From Pseudomonas sp. ADAK13 (lineage in GTDB: Bacteria > Pseudomonadota > Gammaproteobacteria > Pseudomonadales > Pseudomonadaceae), in contig NZ_CP052860.1 of NCBI RefSeq assembly GCF_012935715.1, positions 6,448,001 through 6,512,000 of the forward strand: a stretch of 64,000 nucleotides of DNA, read 5' to 3'. The number at the start of each line of letters is the position of its first letter. Within the stretch, counting starts at the first letter, position 1. A model generated the notes under the pieces. The model did no database searches. It saw only the letters and a program-made list of their open reading frames with translations, and had not been told where the DNA came from. Shown here piece after piece: positions 53,192 to 62,218 of the stretch. Made by a program: the position numbers and the translations under genes.

Positions 53192-53856
53192 ACCCGGCTG
53201 AATTCCTGCAGAACGCCCGGGACTTCCTGCCGATCCTGCTTCAGGGCGCCTGGGTGACGATCCAGATCACCGTGCTGTCGTTCCTGCTCAGCAGCGCCAT
53301 CGGCCTGGTGCTGGCGTTGCTCAAGCTGTCGCCGATCAAGGCGCTGTCGTGGGCGGCGAGCACGGTGATCAACGTGATTCGCGGCCTGCCGATCATCGTG
53401 CAGCTGTTCTACATCTACTTCGTGCTGCCGGACATGGGCGTGCACCTCAGCGCGTTCCAGGCGGGTGTGATCGGCATGGGCATCGCCTATTCGGCGTACC
53501 AGGCGGAGAACTTTCGTACCGGCATCATCGCGGTCGAACAAGGCCAGCGTGAAGCCGCCGAAGCCTTAGGGATGCGCTCGGTGCTGATGATGCGCCGGGT
53601 GATCCTGCCCCAGGCCTTTCGCATCGCCCTGCCGCCCTACGGCAACACCCTGGTGATGATGCTCAAGGACTCCTCGCTGGTGTCGACCATCACCGTGGCC
53701 GAGATGACGCGCCAGGGCCAGCTTATCGCCTCGTCGACCTTCCAGAACATGACCGTCTACACCCTGGTCGCCCTGCTCTACCTGCTGATGAGCCTGCCGC
53801 TGGTGTATGGCCTGCGCCGCATGGAACAGCACCTGGGCCGGAGGAAAAAAGCATGA
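53188..53856 (+). CDS. Amino-acid ABC transporter permease (HisM/GlnP family)
   Basis: 222-residue inner-membrane permease with about five hydrophobic segments and the coupling loop [29 protein letters not shown]. The ATG overlaps the binding-protein stop by 4 bases. A single permease implies a homodimeric channel. Confidence 0.92.
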   Translation: MNPAEFLQNARDFLPILLQGAWVTIQITVLSFLLSSAIGLVLALLKLSPIKALSWAASTVINVIRGLPIIVQLFYIYFVLPDMGVHLSAFQAGVIGMGIAYSAYQAENFRTGIIAVEQGQREAAEALGMRSVLMMRRVILPQAFRIALPPYGNTLVMMLKDSSLVSTITVAEMTRQGQLIASSTFQNMTVYTLVALLYLLMSLPLVYGLRRMEQHLGRRKKA

Positions 53857-54605
53857 TCGAGATTCGCCAACTGCAAAAACACTACGGCACCCATCGTGTG
53901 CTGCACGGCGTCGACCTGGACGTGGCCAAGGGCGAAGTGGTGTGCCTGATCGGCCCGTCGGGCTCGGGCAAGTCCACCCTGCTGCGCTGCATCAACGCCC
54001 TGGAAGCCTACGACGGCGGCACCATCAACGTGTTCGGCGAAACCGTGCAACGTGGCAGCAAGACCGTACATGCATTGCGTAGCCGCATGGGCATGGTGTT
54101 CCAGCGCTTCAACCTGTTCCCCCATCGCACCGTGCTGGAAAACGTGATGGAAGGTCCGGTGTACGTCAAACGCGAACCGCTGCAACAGGCCCGGGAAGAA
54201 GCCCTGGCGCTGCTGGATAAAGTCGGCCTGTCGGCCAAGGCCGATGCCTACCCGGAACAACTCTCGGGCGGCCAGCAGCAACGCGTCGCCATCGCCCGCG
54301 CCCTCGCGATGAAGCCCGATGCGATGCTGTTCGACGAACCGACCTCGGCCCTCGACCCGGAACTGGTGGGCGATGTGCTGGAAGTGATGCGCACCCTCGC
54401 CGATGAAGGCATGACCATGATTGTGGTGACCCACGAAATGGGCTTTGCCCGCGAAGTGGCCGACCGCGTGTGCTTCCTGCACGGCGGCTACATCGTGGAA
54501 AGCGGACCCGCCGAGCAAGTACTGGGCAACCCGCAACAGCCGCGTACCCAGGACTTCCTGCGCCGCGTGCTGCACCCGACGGCCAACACCCGGAGCCTGT
54601 CATGA
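53853..54605 (+). CDS. Amino-acid ABC transporter ATPase (GlnQ/HisP family)
   Basis: 250-residue ATPase: Walker [11 protein letters not shown]-loop [10 protein letters not shown], signature [15 protein letters not shown], Walker [15 protein letters not shown]-loop THEMGFARE. The ATG overlaps the permease stop by 4 bases. Confidence 0.94.
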   Translation: MIEIRQLQKHYGTHRVLHGVDLDVAKGEVVCLIGPSGSGKSTLLRCINALEAYDGGTINVFGETVQRGSKTVHALRSRMGMVFQRFNLFPHRTVLENVMEGPVYVKREPLQQAREEALALLDKVGLSAKADAYPEQLSGGQQQRVAIARALAMKPDAMLFDEPTSALDPELVGDVLEVMRTLADEGMTMIVVTHEMGFAREVADRVCFLHGGYIVESGPAEQVLGNPQQPRTQDFLRRVLHPTANTRSLS

Positions 54606-55867
54606 AGTCACTCTGGGCAGCGACAGCCCCCGCCGCACCGCCGACACCCGCGCTGGCTGAATCCATCAAGGTCGACGTGGCCATCGTCGGTGCCGGCTAC
54701 ACCGGTTTGTCCACGGCCCTGCACTTGGCGGAACGCGGCGTGAGCGTGTGCGTGCTGGAAGCCAACGAACCCGGCTGGGGCGCGTCCGGGCGCAATGGCG
54801 GGCAGGTCAACCCGACACTCAAATACGACCCGGATCAACTGGTGCAGAGGTACGGCGCCGAGCGCGCCGAGCCGCTGATCCATACCGTGTCCAACTCGGC
54901 CGACCTGGTGTTCAACCTGATCGAGCGCCATGGCATCGACTGTGCGCCCACTCGCAAGGGCTGGATGCAGGTGTCCTATTCCGAAAAAGGCGTGGCAGGC
55001 CTGCATGCCCGGGCCGAACAATGGGAGCGTCGCGGGGTGCCGGTGCAGCGCCTGGATGCCGGCGCGGTGTCAGCTCGGATGGGCAGCCAGGCGTTTGCCG
55101 GCGGCTGGCTGGATGGCCGCGCTGGCGCCATTCAACCGCTGGCCTATGCGCGCGGCCTGGTGCGTGCAGCGCAGGCGGCGGGCGTGCGCATTCACGGGCA
55201 GAGCGCGGTAACCGCGATGCAGCAGGCGGGCGCAGGCTGGAAGTTACAGACCGCCAGCGGTGCACAGGTGTCGGCCGGCCAGGTGGTGTTGGCCACCAAC
55301 GGCTACAGCGGCGACTTGTGGCCCGGCATGGCCCAGAGCGTACTGGCGGCCAACAGCTTTATCGTTGCTACCCGGCCCTTGAGCGGGCCTGCGGCCGAGA
55401 GCATTTTGCCGGGGCAGGAAACCGTCTCAACCGCCCAACGGCTGCTGCTGTACTTTCGCAAGGACGTCCACGGTCGCCTGTTGATGGGCGGGCGCGGGTT
55501 GTTCGAAGATCCCACCGGGCCAGCGGATTTTGCGCACCTGGAACGTTCGCTGGCGTTGCTGTTTCCGCAGTTGGGCAAGCTGGACTTCGAGTACCGCTGG
55601 GCGGGACGGATCGCGATCACCCGGGACTTTATGCCCCACGTCCACGAACCCGCACCCGGCTTGACCCTGGCATTGGGCTGTAACGGACGCGGGATAGCCC
55701 TGTGCACCAGCCTCGGCCAGCAACTGGCGGGACGCCTGTGTGACAGCCGTTCCGACTTCGCGTACCCGGTAACGCCTTTGCAGCGGTTGCCACTGCATGG
55801 CTTGCAACGCTTCTACATCGGTGCGGGTGTGGCGTGGTACAGCCTGCTGGACCGCCTATCCCTGTAG
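54602..55867 (+). CDS. FAD-dependent amino-acid/amine oxidase (DAO family)
   Basis: 421-residue DAO-family flavoenzyme. FAD motif [21 protein letters not shown], then [14 protein letters not shown], and C-terminal [16 protein letters not shown]. The ATG overlaps the ATPase stop by 4 bases, so the imported compound is likely its substrate (an amino acid, or a gamma-glutamyl amine as in PuuB). A longer frame from 54470 is antisense-like and rejected. Confidence 0.88.
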   Translation: MKSLWAATAPAAPPTPALAESIKVDVAIVGAGYTGLSTALHLAERGVSVCVLEANEPGWGASGRNGGQVNPTLKYDPDQLVQRYGAERAEPLIHTVSNSADLVFNLIERHGIDCAPTRKGWMQVSYSEKGVAGLHARAEQWERRGVPVQRLDAGAVSARMGSQAFAGGWLDGRAGAIQPLAYARGLVRAAQAAGVRIHGQSAVTAMQQAGAGWKLQTASGAQVSAGQVVLATNGYSGDLWPGMAQSVLAANSFIVATRPLSGPAAESILPGQETVSTAQRLLLYFRKDVHGRLLMGGRGLFEDPTGPADFAHLERSLALLFPQLGKLDFEYRWAGRIAITRDFMPHVHEPAPGLTLALGCNGRGIALCTSLGQQLAGRLCDSRSDFAYPVTPLQRLPLHGLQRFYIGAGVAWYSLLDRLSL

Positions 55868-55929
55868 GAGCGAGCTTGCTCGCGAAAAACCCGAAGGCGC
55901 CGCGTTTCCTCAGGAGACCGGCGCCTTCG
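55863..55929. repeat. REP half-element with a 10-bp inverted repeat between convergent genes
   Basis: TGTAGGAGCGAGCTTGCTCGCG, a REP-like arm, is followed by an inverted repeat CGAAGGCGCC (55892-55901) and GGCGCCTTCG (55920-55929). The hairpin ends exactly at the M24 stop and may act as a bidirectional terminator, although no T run follows. Confidence 0.7.
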
Positions 55930-56616
55930 TCAAAGCTCGCAGACCTCACCCTCGTCGCCGAAGAAATAGATATTTTCGTGCTTATAACCCCAGCGACCGC
56001 CCCGCTCGCGAACATGCGGCTCGAAGGTAAAGCACGTCACCTCCTCCAGGCGCCGATGATTGCCCGCCTCGATGTAGAGCCTTTGGTCACGCTGCTCGCA
56101 GATGCTGTGGCCGACGTTGCCGGCGAAATCGAGGTTCTCGAAACCCTCGGATGCGATCAGGTCATTGGCAAACGCATGCAGGTCGTTGAACGTGGTCCCG
56201 GGCCGGGCGAATGTGCGCATCATGGCGTGTAACCGGTGCTCCACTTCATAGCCCTTGCTGAACTCCACCCCCGTCGGCACCGATCGGCACACACCCTCCT
56301 CCACATAGAAAGAGCGCGCGCAATCGCCCCACACAGTGCCGGAGCGTGGGCTCAAATCCACGGTGATCAGATTGTGCAAACCGACCGCTTCGTCACTGGG
56401 ACGATAGTCGCGGCCCGACACAGAAAGCGCACTGCGTGAACCCAGTAATACGAAGGCCGGGCAGTCGTAATACCAGGTATCCGGATAGCCGGAGTCCGCA
56501 AGCATCTGCGCCGCCATTTCGGCGATGGACGCTTCGGTTGAATGTGGGGTGATTCGCGTAACGAGCTGCTGCAGCACCGACTTGGCGGCGGCCTGGACGA
56601 CACGATTGGGCAACAT
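55930..56616 (-). CDS. M24-family metallopeptidase-like protein (Xaa-Pro type)
   Basis: 228-residue pita-bread-fold protein with all five metal ligands recognisable: VDLSP (Asp), WGDCARSF (Asp), NVGHSI (His), TFEPHV (Glu) and KHENIY (Glu). It has only the catalytic domain and no N-terminal domain, shorter than aminopeptidase P. The ATG at 56616 (MLPNRVVQAAAKSV) is preferred over an upstream frame extension. It is convergent with the FAD oxidase gene. Confidence 0.82.
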   Translation of the reverse strand: MLPNRVVQAAAKSVLQQLVTRITPHSTEASIAEMAAQMLADSGYPDTWYYDCPAFVLLGSRSALSVSGRDYRPSDEAVGLHNLITVDLSPRSGTVWGDCARSFYVEEGVCRSVPTGVEFSKGYEVEHRLHAMMRTFARPGTTFNDLHAFANDLIASEGFENLDFAGNVGHSICEQRDQRLYIEAGNHRRLEEVTCFTFEPHVRERGGRWGYKHENIYFFGDEGEVCEL

Positions 56617-56818
56617 GGACCGTCTCTGACTGATGGGTGATTGCGTCGATAGTATCAGCACCCTCCTCAATGACAGGGAGGCCTGCGCGGATTTTTCCGA
56701 CAACTGTTTCAGGTTGTCGGTCGGACTCGGGCTGACTAACCTCCCGCAGTCGCTGCCCATTCAGCGGCCGGATTTGACCGTCCGCAACCATAGAACAACT
56801 GCGCCAAAACCGATCTTG

Positions 56819-56980
56819 GGCGTTTTTTTTACGCCTGATGTATTGTGTCGCGGCAGCTGTACGCGGGATACCTTCGGGTATGCCGGTTTTGTTCTTTGGG
56901 CCGGTCGGTCAACCCGCGTATAGCTGCCACCCTAATCGTTTGACCGCGAATAGTGGCAGCTCCATTCACAAAGGAGCTTC
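56819..56980 (+). promoter_or_regulatory. Structured leader RNA, copy B, with overlapping SD-sequestering helix
   Basis: Same plan as the leader at 9563. A T-loop hairpin GGCGT/ACGCC (56819-56835) is followed by a 16-bp long-range helix (56852-56867 with 56913-56928) enclosing the UUCG hairpin ATACC/GGTAT (56868-56881) and an arm GCCGG/CCGGT. The 3' strand of the helix overlaps AGCTGCCAC (56922-56930), which is perfectly complementary to GTGGCAGCT (56953-56961). The last bases of that copy continue as AGCTCC (56958-56963), complementary to GGAGCT (56973-56978), the ribosome-binding site of the DUF6124 gene. The three helices are mutually exclusive in a chain. Confidence 0.75.
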
Positions 56981-56983
56981 ACC

Positions 56984-57331
56984 ATGATTAAAGACAGTCC
57001 AAATCCCCCAAATCATGCCGACCGGCTTCAAGAAGCCGCTTACCGCGCCATTCATCACTATCTGAAACCTGACGCCCAACCCCAACCGCCTGAACCCGCC
57101 GAGCTACCGTTCGATGGATTGTTTACCGTGCGTAAGGACCTGGACACGGAAACCTTGCTGGCCAATGCCTCGCAAGACCTGGCGTCGATCAATGTCATCG
57201 CCGCTCACCTGGCCTTCGAAGTCGACGGTACCCAACGCAATGTGGCGCTGGGTATTTGCCGGATGCTGGAAGGTGTGCAGATGCTGGTCGACAAAGCGCT
57301 GGATCGATGCGCGGAAACTGCGCCGAGATAA
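56984..57331 (+). CDS. DUF6124 family protein
   Basis: 115-residue member of the same small helical family as the gene at 9729. A basic-proline N-terminal stretch is followed by a conserved helical core (DLDTETLLANASQDLASINVIAAHLA...MLEGVQMLVDKALDR). GGAG lies 7 bases before the ATG, inside the switchable helix of the leader. Function unknown; the shared leader suggests co-regulation with the other copy. Confidence 0.75.
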   Translation: MIKDSPNPPNHADRLQEAAYRAIHHYLKPDAQPQPPEPAELPFDGLFTVRKDLDTETLLANASQDLASINVIAAHLAFEVDGTQRNVALGICRMLEGVQMLVDKALDRCAETAPR

Positions 57332-57341
57332 AACTCACTGC

Positions 57342-57377
57342 GCTAACCGTGCCCACGCGAACGTGGGCACGGTTAGC
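57342..57377. terminator. 16-bp perfect hairpin between convergent genes
   Basis: GCTAACCGTGCCCACG and its exact inverted copy flank a CGAA tetraloop, just downstream of the DUF6124 stop and before the stop of the convergent lipoprotein gene. It lacks a U tract, so a terminator role is an inference from position and stability; it could instead be an mRNA 3' end stabiliser. Confidence 0.55.
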
Positions 57378-57391
57378 AGTAACTCTTTGCC

Positions 57392-57958
57392 TTAAGGCAA
57401 GCATTCCCATGGATCAAGGTTGAGAGTTTTAGGTCCCGGTTTAGCAACACATAAAACAAATTCAGCTCCATAGGGAAGGCTGAAGTGATGGAAAGTGCCG
57501 TAGACGATTTCCGCACGTTCTGAGAAAACCTTTCGGCCATTCAGTGTAGCGCCATCAACAGTCCAAACTGTCTTATAACCACTTGCACCTTGAGGGCTAG
57601 CTGTGCCAACTACTTGCTTATCACCAATATCGTAATCAAAATCCACATTTACGATAGCAGTTTTTTGTCCGAGACTAGTAACCGTGACATTACTGTCAAA
57701 CTTAGCTTTTCCAATTTCGCACTCTGTTCTTTCTTTATTACAAACGCGAACACTTGCAACAGAAGACTTGAAACTTTCCTGCTCAGCGCCTTTCACCGTC
57801 GCGATCCGTGGCTCCCGAGTCACATTAGCGGAAGGAAAAATCCCGTTTGAATCTTTAAAGCTTGATACTGCGACGATAGGTACTTGCTGTGCGGCGCAAC
57901 CGCCAAGCAAAATAAAACCAAAGACTGACACACACTTTAAATAGTTTTTCAAAACCAA
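57392..57958 (-). CDS. Lipoprotein of unknown function, AT-rich
   Basis: 188-residue lipoprotein with lipobox FILLGGC. The mature part looks beta-rich (VTVTSLGQKTAIVNVDFDYDIG). Codon use is clearly more AT-rich than that of neighbouring genes, suggesting recent acquisition. No family recognised. Flanked on its 3' side by the 16-bp hairpin. Confidence 0.75.
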   Translation of the reverse strand: MVLKNYLKCVSVFGFILLGGCAAQQVPIVAVSSFKDSNGIFPSANVTREPRIATVKGAEQESFKSSVASVRVCNKERTECEIGKAKFDSNVTVTSLGQKTAIVNVDFDYDIGDKQVVGTASPQGASGYKTVWTVDGATLNGRKVFSERAEIVYGTFHHFSLPYGAEFVLCVAKPGPKTLNLDPWECLP

Positions 57959-58152
57959 CTCTCCTTTTGACTACAAAGTCCATTATCAAAGATAGGGGGA
58001 TGTGTATCTACGTCCCAGCGCGCATTGTTATTCTGCGGCTCGCCCAAGTAAAGGCAATAGGCCATCATACCTTAACTCAGTTAAAATAGACAATAAATGT
58101 CTATTACCATAACGTGGAAAAATCATGCCTTCGTTTTTGTTCATTTTCGCAG

Positions 58153-59076
58153 TCAAAACACCGACCACCCAATCCGCTCACTCAACAACTCCAACGCCTT
58201 CATCCCCGCCAACGAATTGCCTGCCGCATTCAACTCCGGCGACCACACGCACACCGTGAACTGCCCCGGCACCACCGCGAGAATTCCGCCGCCTACCCCG
58301 CTCTTGCCCGGCAACCCGACGCGATACGCAAAATTCCCCGCCTCGTCATACAGCCCGCTGGTGGCCATGATCGAGTTCACCTGCTTGGTTTGCCGCGCGG
58401 TCAGAATCTGCTCACCGCTGTGGGTGCATACGCCTTCATTCGCCAGGAAGCAAAACGCCTTGGCCAGGTCCAGGCAGCTCATCTGCAACGCGCAGTAGTT
58501 GAAGTAGCTGTGCAGCACCGCGTCCACATCGTTGTGGAAGTTGCCGAACGACTTCATCAGGTACGCCATGGCCGCATTGCGCGCGCCGTGCTGGGCTTCG
58601 GATTCGGCCACGACACTGTTGACCAGGATCTGTGGGTTGCCCGACAGCCGCCGCACGAAGTCGCGCATGGACAGGATCGGCACGGCAAAGCGCGACTGGT
58701 TGATGTCGCAGATCACCAGCGCACCGGCGTTGATAAACGGGTTGCGTGGCCGCCCACGCTCAAACTCCAACTGCACCATGGAGTTGAACGGCTGTCCCGA
58801 GGGTTCGTGACCCAGGCGTTCCCAGATGCTTTCGCCGCCATGGTCGATGGCCTGCACCAGGCTGAATACCTTGGAGATGCTCTGTACGGAGAACAACGTG
58901 TGAGCATCGCCCGCACAGTAGGACGAGCCGTCATTACCGTACACGGCAATGCCCAGTTGCTGCGCCGGCACATCGGCGAGTGCGGGGATGTAGTCGGCGA
59001 CTTTGCCGAGGCCGATCAGTGGACGGACTTCGTCGAGGATCGACTCCAACAGGGCCTGCATGTTTTGTTCGGGCAT
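58153..59076 (-). CDS. glsA: Glutaminase
   Basis: 307-residue serine-dependent-like glutaminase (beta-lactamase-type fold) that converts glutamine to glutamate and ammonia. Catalytic [10 protein letters not shown] (SxxK) and the [14 protein letters not shown] loop are clear, with FINAGALVI and the [13 protein letters not shown] region. The ATG at 59076 ([13 protein letters not shown]) is the family start; the longer frame is upstream noise. The 194 bases between it and the lipoprotein gene hold no obvious gene. Confidence 0.94.
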   Translation of the reverse strand: MPEQNMQALLESILDEVRPLIGLGKVADYIPALADVPAQQLGIAVYGNDGSSYCAGDAHTLFSVQSISKVFSLVQAIDHGGESIWERLGHEPSGQPFNSMVQLEFERGRPRNPFINAGALVICDINQSRFAVPILSMRDFVRRLSGNPQILVNSVVAESEAQHGARNAAMAYLMKSFGNFHNDVDAVLHSYFNYCALQMSCLDLAKAFCFLANEGVCTHSGEQILTARQTKQVNSIMATSGLYDEAGNFAYRVGLPGKSGVGGGILAVVPGQFTVCVWSPELNAAGNSLAGMKALELLSERIGWSVF

Positions 59077-59223
59077 GGTTTGGAAAATAGTGATTGGCGG
59101 GCGCGGAGGATACCTGAAACGCCAGGGCCAGGCTGGATGTTGGTGCAACGATGGACGCTGCGCAGGCCGTGCGATATCTTCTGGCCGCCGCCGGTTCAGG
59201 CGAAAAAAAGAAGGAGTGGAACG

Positions 59224-59727
59224 TTGAAGATGCAGGACGCCCTGAGAGGAAGAAGCTTTGCCGTGCTGCTCGGCATTGCTTTTATTGCCTTAGACCAGTT
59301 GATCAAACTGCTGGCGCTGTTTTCGCTGCAAGCCACCACGTTCCGGTTCGGCTCAAGCCCGGTCAACATGGCCCTGGAGTTGAGCTTGAACCCGGGTGCG
59401 TTCCTCAGCTTGGGCGCCAGCCTGCCAACCCAGGTCAAGCAACTGATCTTTATCGTCGGCGTGGCCGCCGTGGTGTGCTGGGCGGGTTATTGGGCCTGGA
59501 CGCACTGGAACCACTCCCTGCGCAAGGCCGCCCCCCTTTTCCTGATTGCCCTGGGCGGCGCCGGGAACCTGATTGACCGGGTTTTTCGTGACGGCCATGT
59601 CGTCGATTATCTGGTGGTGAATGTCGGCCCGCTGCATACGGGTGTGTTCAATCTCGCCGATATCGCGATCACCTTGGGTGCGTTGTTGCTGATGCTTGAT
59701 CTATTCAAGAGCCCAGGTAAAGCCTGA
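59224..59727 (+). CDS. Signal peptidase II paralogue (LspA family)
   Basis: 167-residue membrane protein of the prolipoprotein signal peptidase family, with four hydrophobic segments. The two catalytic aspartates are in [17 protein letters not shown] and FNLADIAI, and [10 protein letters not shown] corresponds to the usual NxGAxFS loop. It is not in the ileS-lspA operon, so it is a second copy. A TTG start at 59224 has AAGGAG at 7-base spacing; the ATG at 59230 is more distant. A very long frame reaching back to 58114 is an antisense shadow of glsA. Confidence 0.85.
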   Translation: MKMQDALRGRSFAVLLGIAFIALDQLIKLLALFSLQATTFRFGSSPVNMALELSLNPGAFLSLGASLPTQVKQLIFIVGVAAVVCWAGYWAWTHWNHSLRKAAPLFLIALGGAGNLIDRVFRDGHVVDYLVVNVGPLHTGVFNLADIAITLGALLLMLDLFKSPGKA

Positions 59728-59773
59728 GTTCCACACCGGCCAACAATACGCTCAAACAGGCGAAGAGAATCAG

Positions 59774-59859
59774 TGTGGGAGCTGGCTTGCCTGCGATGCA
59801 GACACCTCGATGTATCAGTTGCACCGAGGTGATGCTATCGCAGGCAAGCCAGCTCCCAC
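59774..59859. repeat. REPIN-type inverted repeat pair
   Basis: Arms TGTGGGAGCTGGCTTGCCTG and CAGGCAAGCCAGCTCCCAC in inverted orientation, with an inner ACACCTCG/CGAGGT linker like that at 23684. Confidence 0.85.
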
Positions 59860-59893
59860 CTTTGATTTAGGCTGGCCTGGACATCGTACTCAG

Positions 59894-61108
59894 TCAGCCC
59901 GCCACCCGCTCCCGCCCCTTGAACGCCACCGAAAAACAAAAAAAGATCAGCAACGCAAAACCCGCAGGAAACAGCCAGATGCTGCGCCAGTCATGGCTGC
60001 CACCCGCCGCTGCGTAGTGGTCTGTCACCTGCCCTGCTACCCAGAACCCGATCAACATTCCCACGCCGTAGGTCGCCAGGGTAATCAACCCCTGGGCCGA
60101 ACTCCTGAAGCGCTCCGGGGCCTTGGCGTCGGTGTAAATCTGCCCCGAGACAAAGAAGAAGTCATAGCAGATGCCATGCAGCGCGATCCCGGCAAACAGC
60201 ATGAAGGCCAGTTCGCCGTTGTTGCCGTAGGCGAACAGCGCATAGCGCAGCGCCCAGGCCAGCATGCCCACCAGCAGCGCGACCTTGATGCCGAAGCGCT
60301 GGATGAACAGCGGCAACAGCAGCATGAACAGCACCTCGGACACTTGCCCGATGGCCATTTTTGCCGTGGGGTTGGTCACGCCGATTTCCGCGAGAAACGG
60401 GTTGGCGTTCTGGTAGTAGAACGCCAGGGGAATACAGATAAGGATCGAGGCGATGAAGAACACCAGGTAGCTGCGATCCTTGAGCAAACCCAGCGCATCC
60501 AGCCCCAGCAGTTGCTTGACACCACCACTGCCCGCCTCGGCTTTCAACGGAGCGGTAGGCGGCAAGGTGAAGCTGTAGAAACCCAGCACCAGTGACGCGA
60601 TGGCAGACATCAGGAAGGTGTTGCGCAACGCGCCGGTGGTGATCGACTGCTGGGAATCCCAGGCGAACACAAAGCTGATCACCAACCCCGCGACGATCCA
60701 GCCCAAGGTGCCCCACACACGGATGCGGGAAAATTCCTGGGCCGGGTCGCTCATTTGCCGGAACGCCACCGAGTTCACCAGTGCCAGGGTCGGCATGTAG
60801 ATGACCATGTACGCCAGCACGTAGGGATAAAAGCCGACAAAGTCCGGCGCGCGGTACAGCTGGTACAGCAGTACTGCGCCGATCAGGTGCAGCACCGCCA
60901 GGATGCGCTCGGCGTTGAAGTAGCGGTCGGCGATCAGGCCGATGATAAACGGCGCGATGATCGCCCCCCAGGACTGGGTGGAAAACGCCATGCCGATTTG
61001 CCCGCCACTGGCCCCCAGGTTGCTGGCGAGGAAGGTGCCCAGGGTGACGAACCAGCCGCCCCAGATAAAGAACTGCAGGAACATCATGACGCTCAGTCGC
61101 GCTTTCAT
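59894..61108 (-). CDS. MFS transporter, nucleoside:H+ symporter (NupG) type
   Basis: 404-residue 12-helix transporter of the NupG family. N-terminal MKARLSVMMFLQFFIWGGWFVTLGTFL and SRIRVWGTLGWIVAGLV are family-typical. It is the last gene of a three-gene run with a sugar isomerase and a Gfo/Idh/MocA oxidoreductase, so its substrate may be a sugar derivative rather than a nucleoside. Confidence 0.85.
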   Translation of the reverse strand: MKARLSVMMFLQFFIWGGWFVTLGTFLASNLGASGGQIGMAFSTQSWGAIIAPFIIGLIADRYFNAERILAVLHLIGAVLLYQLYRAPDFVGFYPYVLAYMVIYMPTLALVNSVAFRQMSDPAQEFSRIRVWGTLGWIVAGLVISFVFAWDSQQSITTGALRNTFLMSAIASLVLGFYSFTLPPTAPLKAEAGSGGVKQLLGLDALGLLKDRSYLVFFIASILICIPLAFYYQNANPFLAEIGVTNPTAKMAIGQVSEVLFMLLLPLFIQRFGIKVALLVGMLAWALRYALFAYGNNGELAFMLFAGIALHGICYDFFFVSGQIYTDAKAPERFRSSAQGLITLATYGVGMLIGFWVAGQVTDHYAAAGGSHDWRSIWLFPAGFALLIFFCFSVAFKGRERVAG

Positions 61109-61151
61109 TGTGGTCACCGGTTTATTGTTATTTTGGTAAGCGAAGCGGTGT

Positions 61152-62204
61152 TCAGGCGTCGGGCAGGCCCAGCAGCCGTCGGTTGGAGTGTTCGTCGGAC
61201 GTCACGCCGGCAAAGTCATCGAACGCCTTGGTGGTCTTGCGGATCATGTGCTGCTGGATGAACGCCGCCCCTTCCGCCGCGCCTTGTTGCGCGTCCTTCA
61301 GGCAGCACTCCCACTCCAGCACGGCCCAGCCGCTGAAATCGTATTGGGTGAGCTTGCTGAAGATCGATTTGAAGTCGATCTGGCCATCGCCCAACGAGCG
61401 GAAACGCCCGGGGCGGTCGACCCAGCCTTGATAACCGCCATACACGCCGGAGCGTGCATCGGGGCGGAACTCGGCGTCCTTGACGTGGAACATGCGGATG
61501 CGTGCGTGGTAGCGGTCGATGAAGCCCAGGTAGTCCATTTGCTGCAACAGCAGGTGGCTGGGGTCGTAGAGGATGTTGGCCCGGGGATGGTGGTCGACGG
61601 CTTCGAGGAAGCGCTCGAAGGAGGCGCCGTCGTGCAGGTCTTCACCGGGGTGGATTTCGTAGCACAGGTCGACACCGGCGGCTTCGAAGCAATCGAGGAT
61701 CGGCAGCCAGCGCTTGGCCAACTCGGCGAAGCCTTGTTCCACCAGGCCGCCGGGGCGTTGTGGCCACGGGTAGAGGTAGGGCCAGAGCAGCGCGCCGGAG
61801 AAGGTCGCGTGTGCGCTTAAGCCAAGGCGTTGGCTGGCGCGGGCGGCGAGTTTCAATTGCTCGATGGCCCACTCGGTGCGTGCCTGGGGTTGGCCCCGCA
61901 GGTGGGCCGGGGCGAAGTCGTCGAAGAGCGTGTCGAAGGCCGGATGCACGGCCACCAACTGGCCTTGCAGGTGGGTCGACAGTTCGCTGATTTCGACGCC
62001 GGCATGGGCGCAGGTCGCCTTGAGTTCATCGCAGTAGGCCTGGCTTTCTGCGGCGCGGGCCAGGTCGATGTAGCGGGTGCCAAGGGTGGGCAACTGGATT
62101 GCCTTGTAGCCCTGGGAGGCCGCCCATTGGGCGATGTTGGCCAGGGTGTCGAAAGGCGCTTCGTCCGAGATGAACTGGGCGAGAAAAATACCGGGGCCGC
62201 GCAT
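61152..62204 (-). CDS. Sugar-phosphate isomerase/epimerase-like (AP_endonuc_2 family)
   Basis: 350-residue TIM-barrel protein (xylose-isomerase-like) with metal ligands suggested by CYEIHPGEDLHDG, NILYDPSHLLLQQ and FHVKDAEF, and a C-terminal VLEWECC. It would isomerise or epimerise a keto-sugar. The ATG at 62204 follows GAAGGAG. It lies 14 bases after the Gfo/Idh/MocA gene. Confidence 0.85.
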   Translation of the reverse strand: MRGPGIFLAQFISDEAPFDTLANIAQWAASQGYKAIQLPTLGTRYIDLARAAESQAYCDELKATCAHAGVEISELSTHLQGQLVAVHPAFDTLFDDFAPAHLRGQPQARTEWAIEQLKLAARASQRLGLSAHATFSGALLWPYLYPWPQRPGGLVEQGFAELAKRWLPILDCFEAAGVDLCYEIHPGEDLHDGASFERFLEAVDHHPRANILYDPSHLLLQQMDYLGFIDRYHARIRMFHVKDAEFRPDARSGVYGGYQGWVDRPGRFRSLGDGQIDFKSIFSKLTQYDFSGWAVLEWECCLKDAQQGAAEGAAFIQQHMIRKTTKAFDDFAGVTSDEHSNRRLLGLPDA

Positions 62205-62218
62205 GTGTGTGATCTCCT

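Noticed and set aside
58114..59148. Long + strand N-terminal extension of the LspA-like frame
   Set aside because: It runs antisense through glutaminase and has no family features; the TTG at 59224 has a ribosome-binding site.
3863..59859. CRISPR array made of the recurrent GTGGGAGC repeats
   Set aside because: Repeats are isolated inverted pairs spread over the window, not regularly spaced direct repeats.
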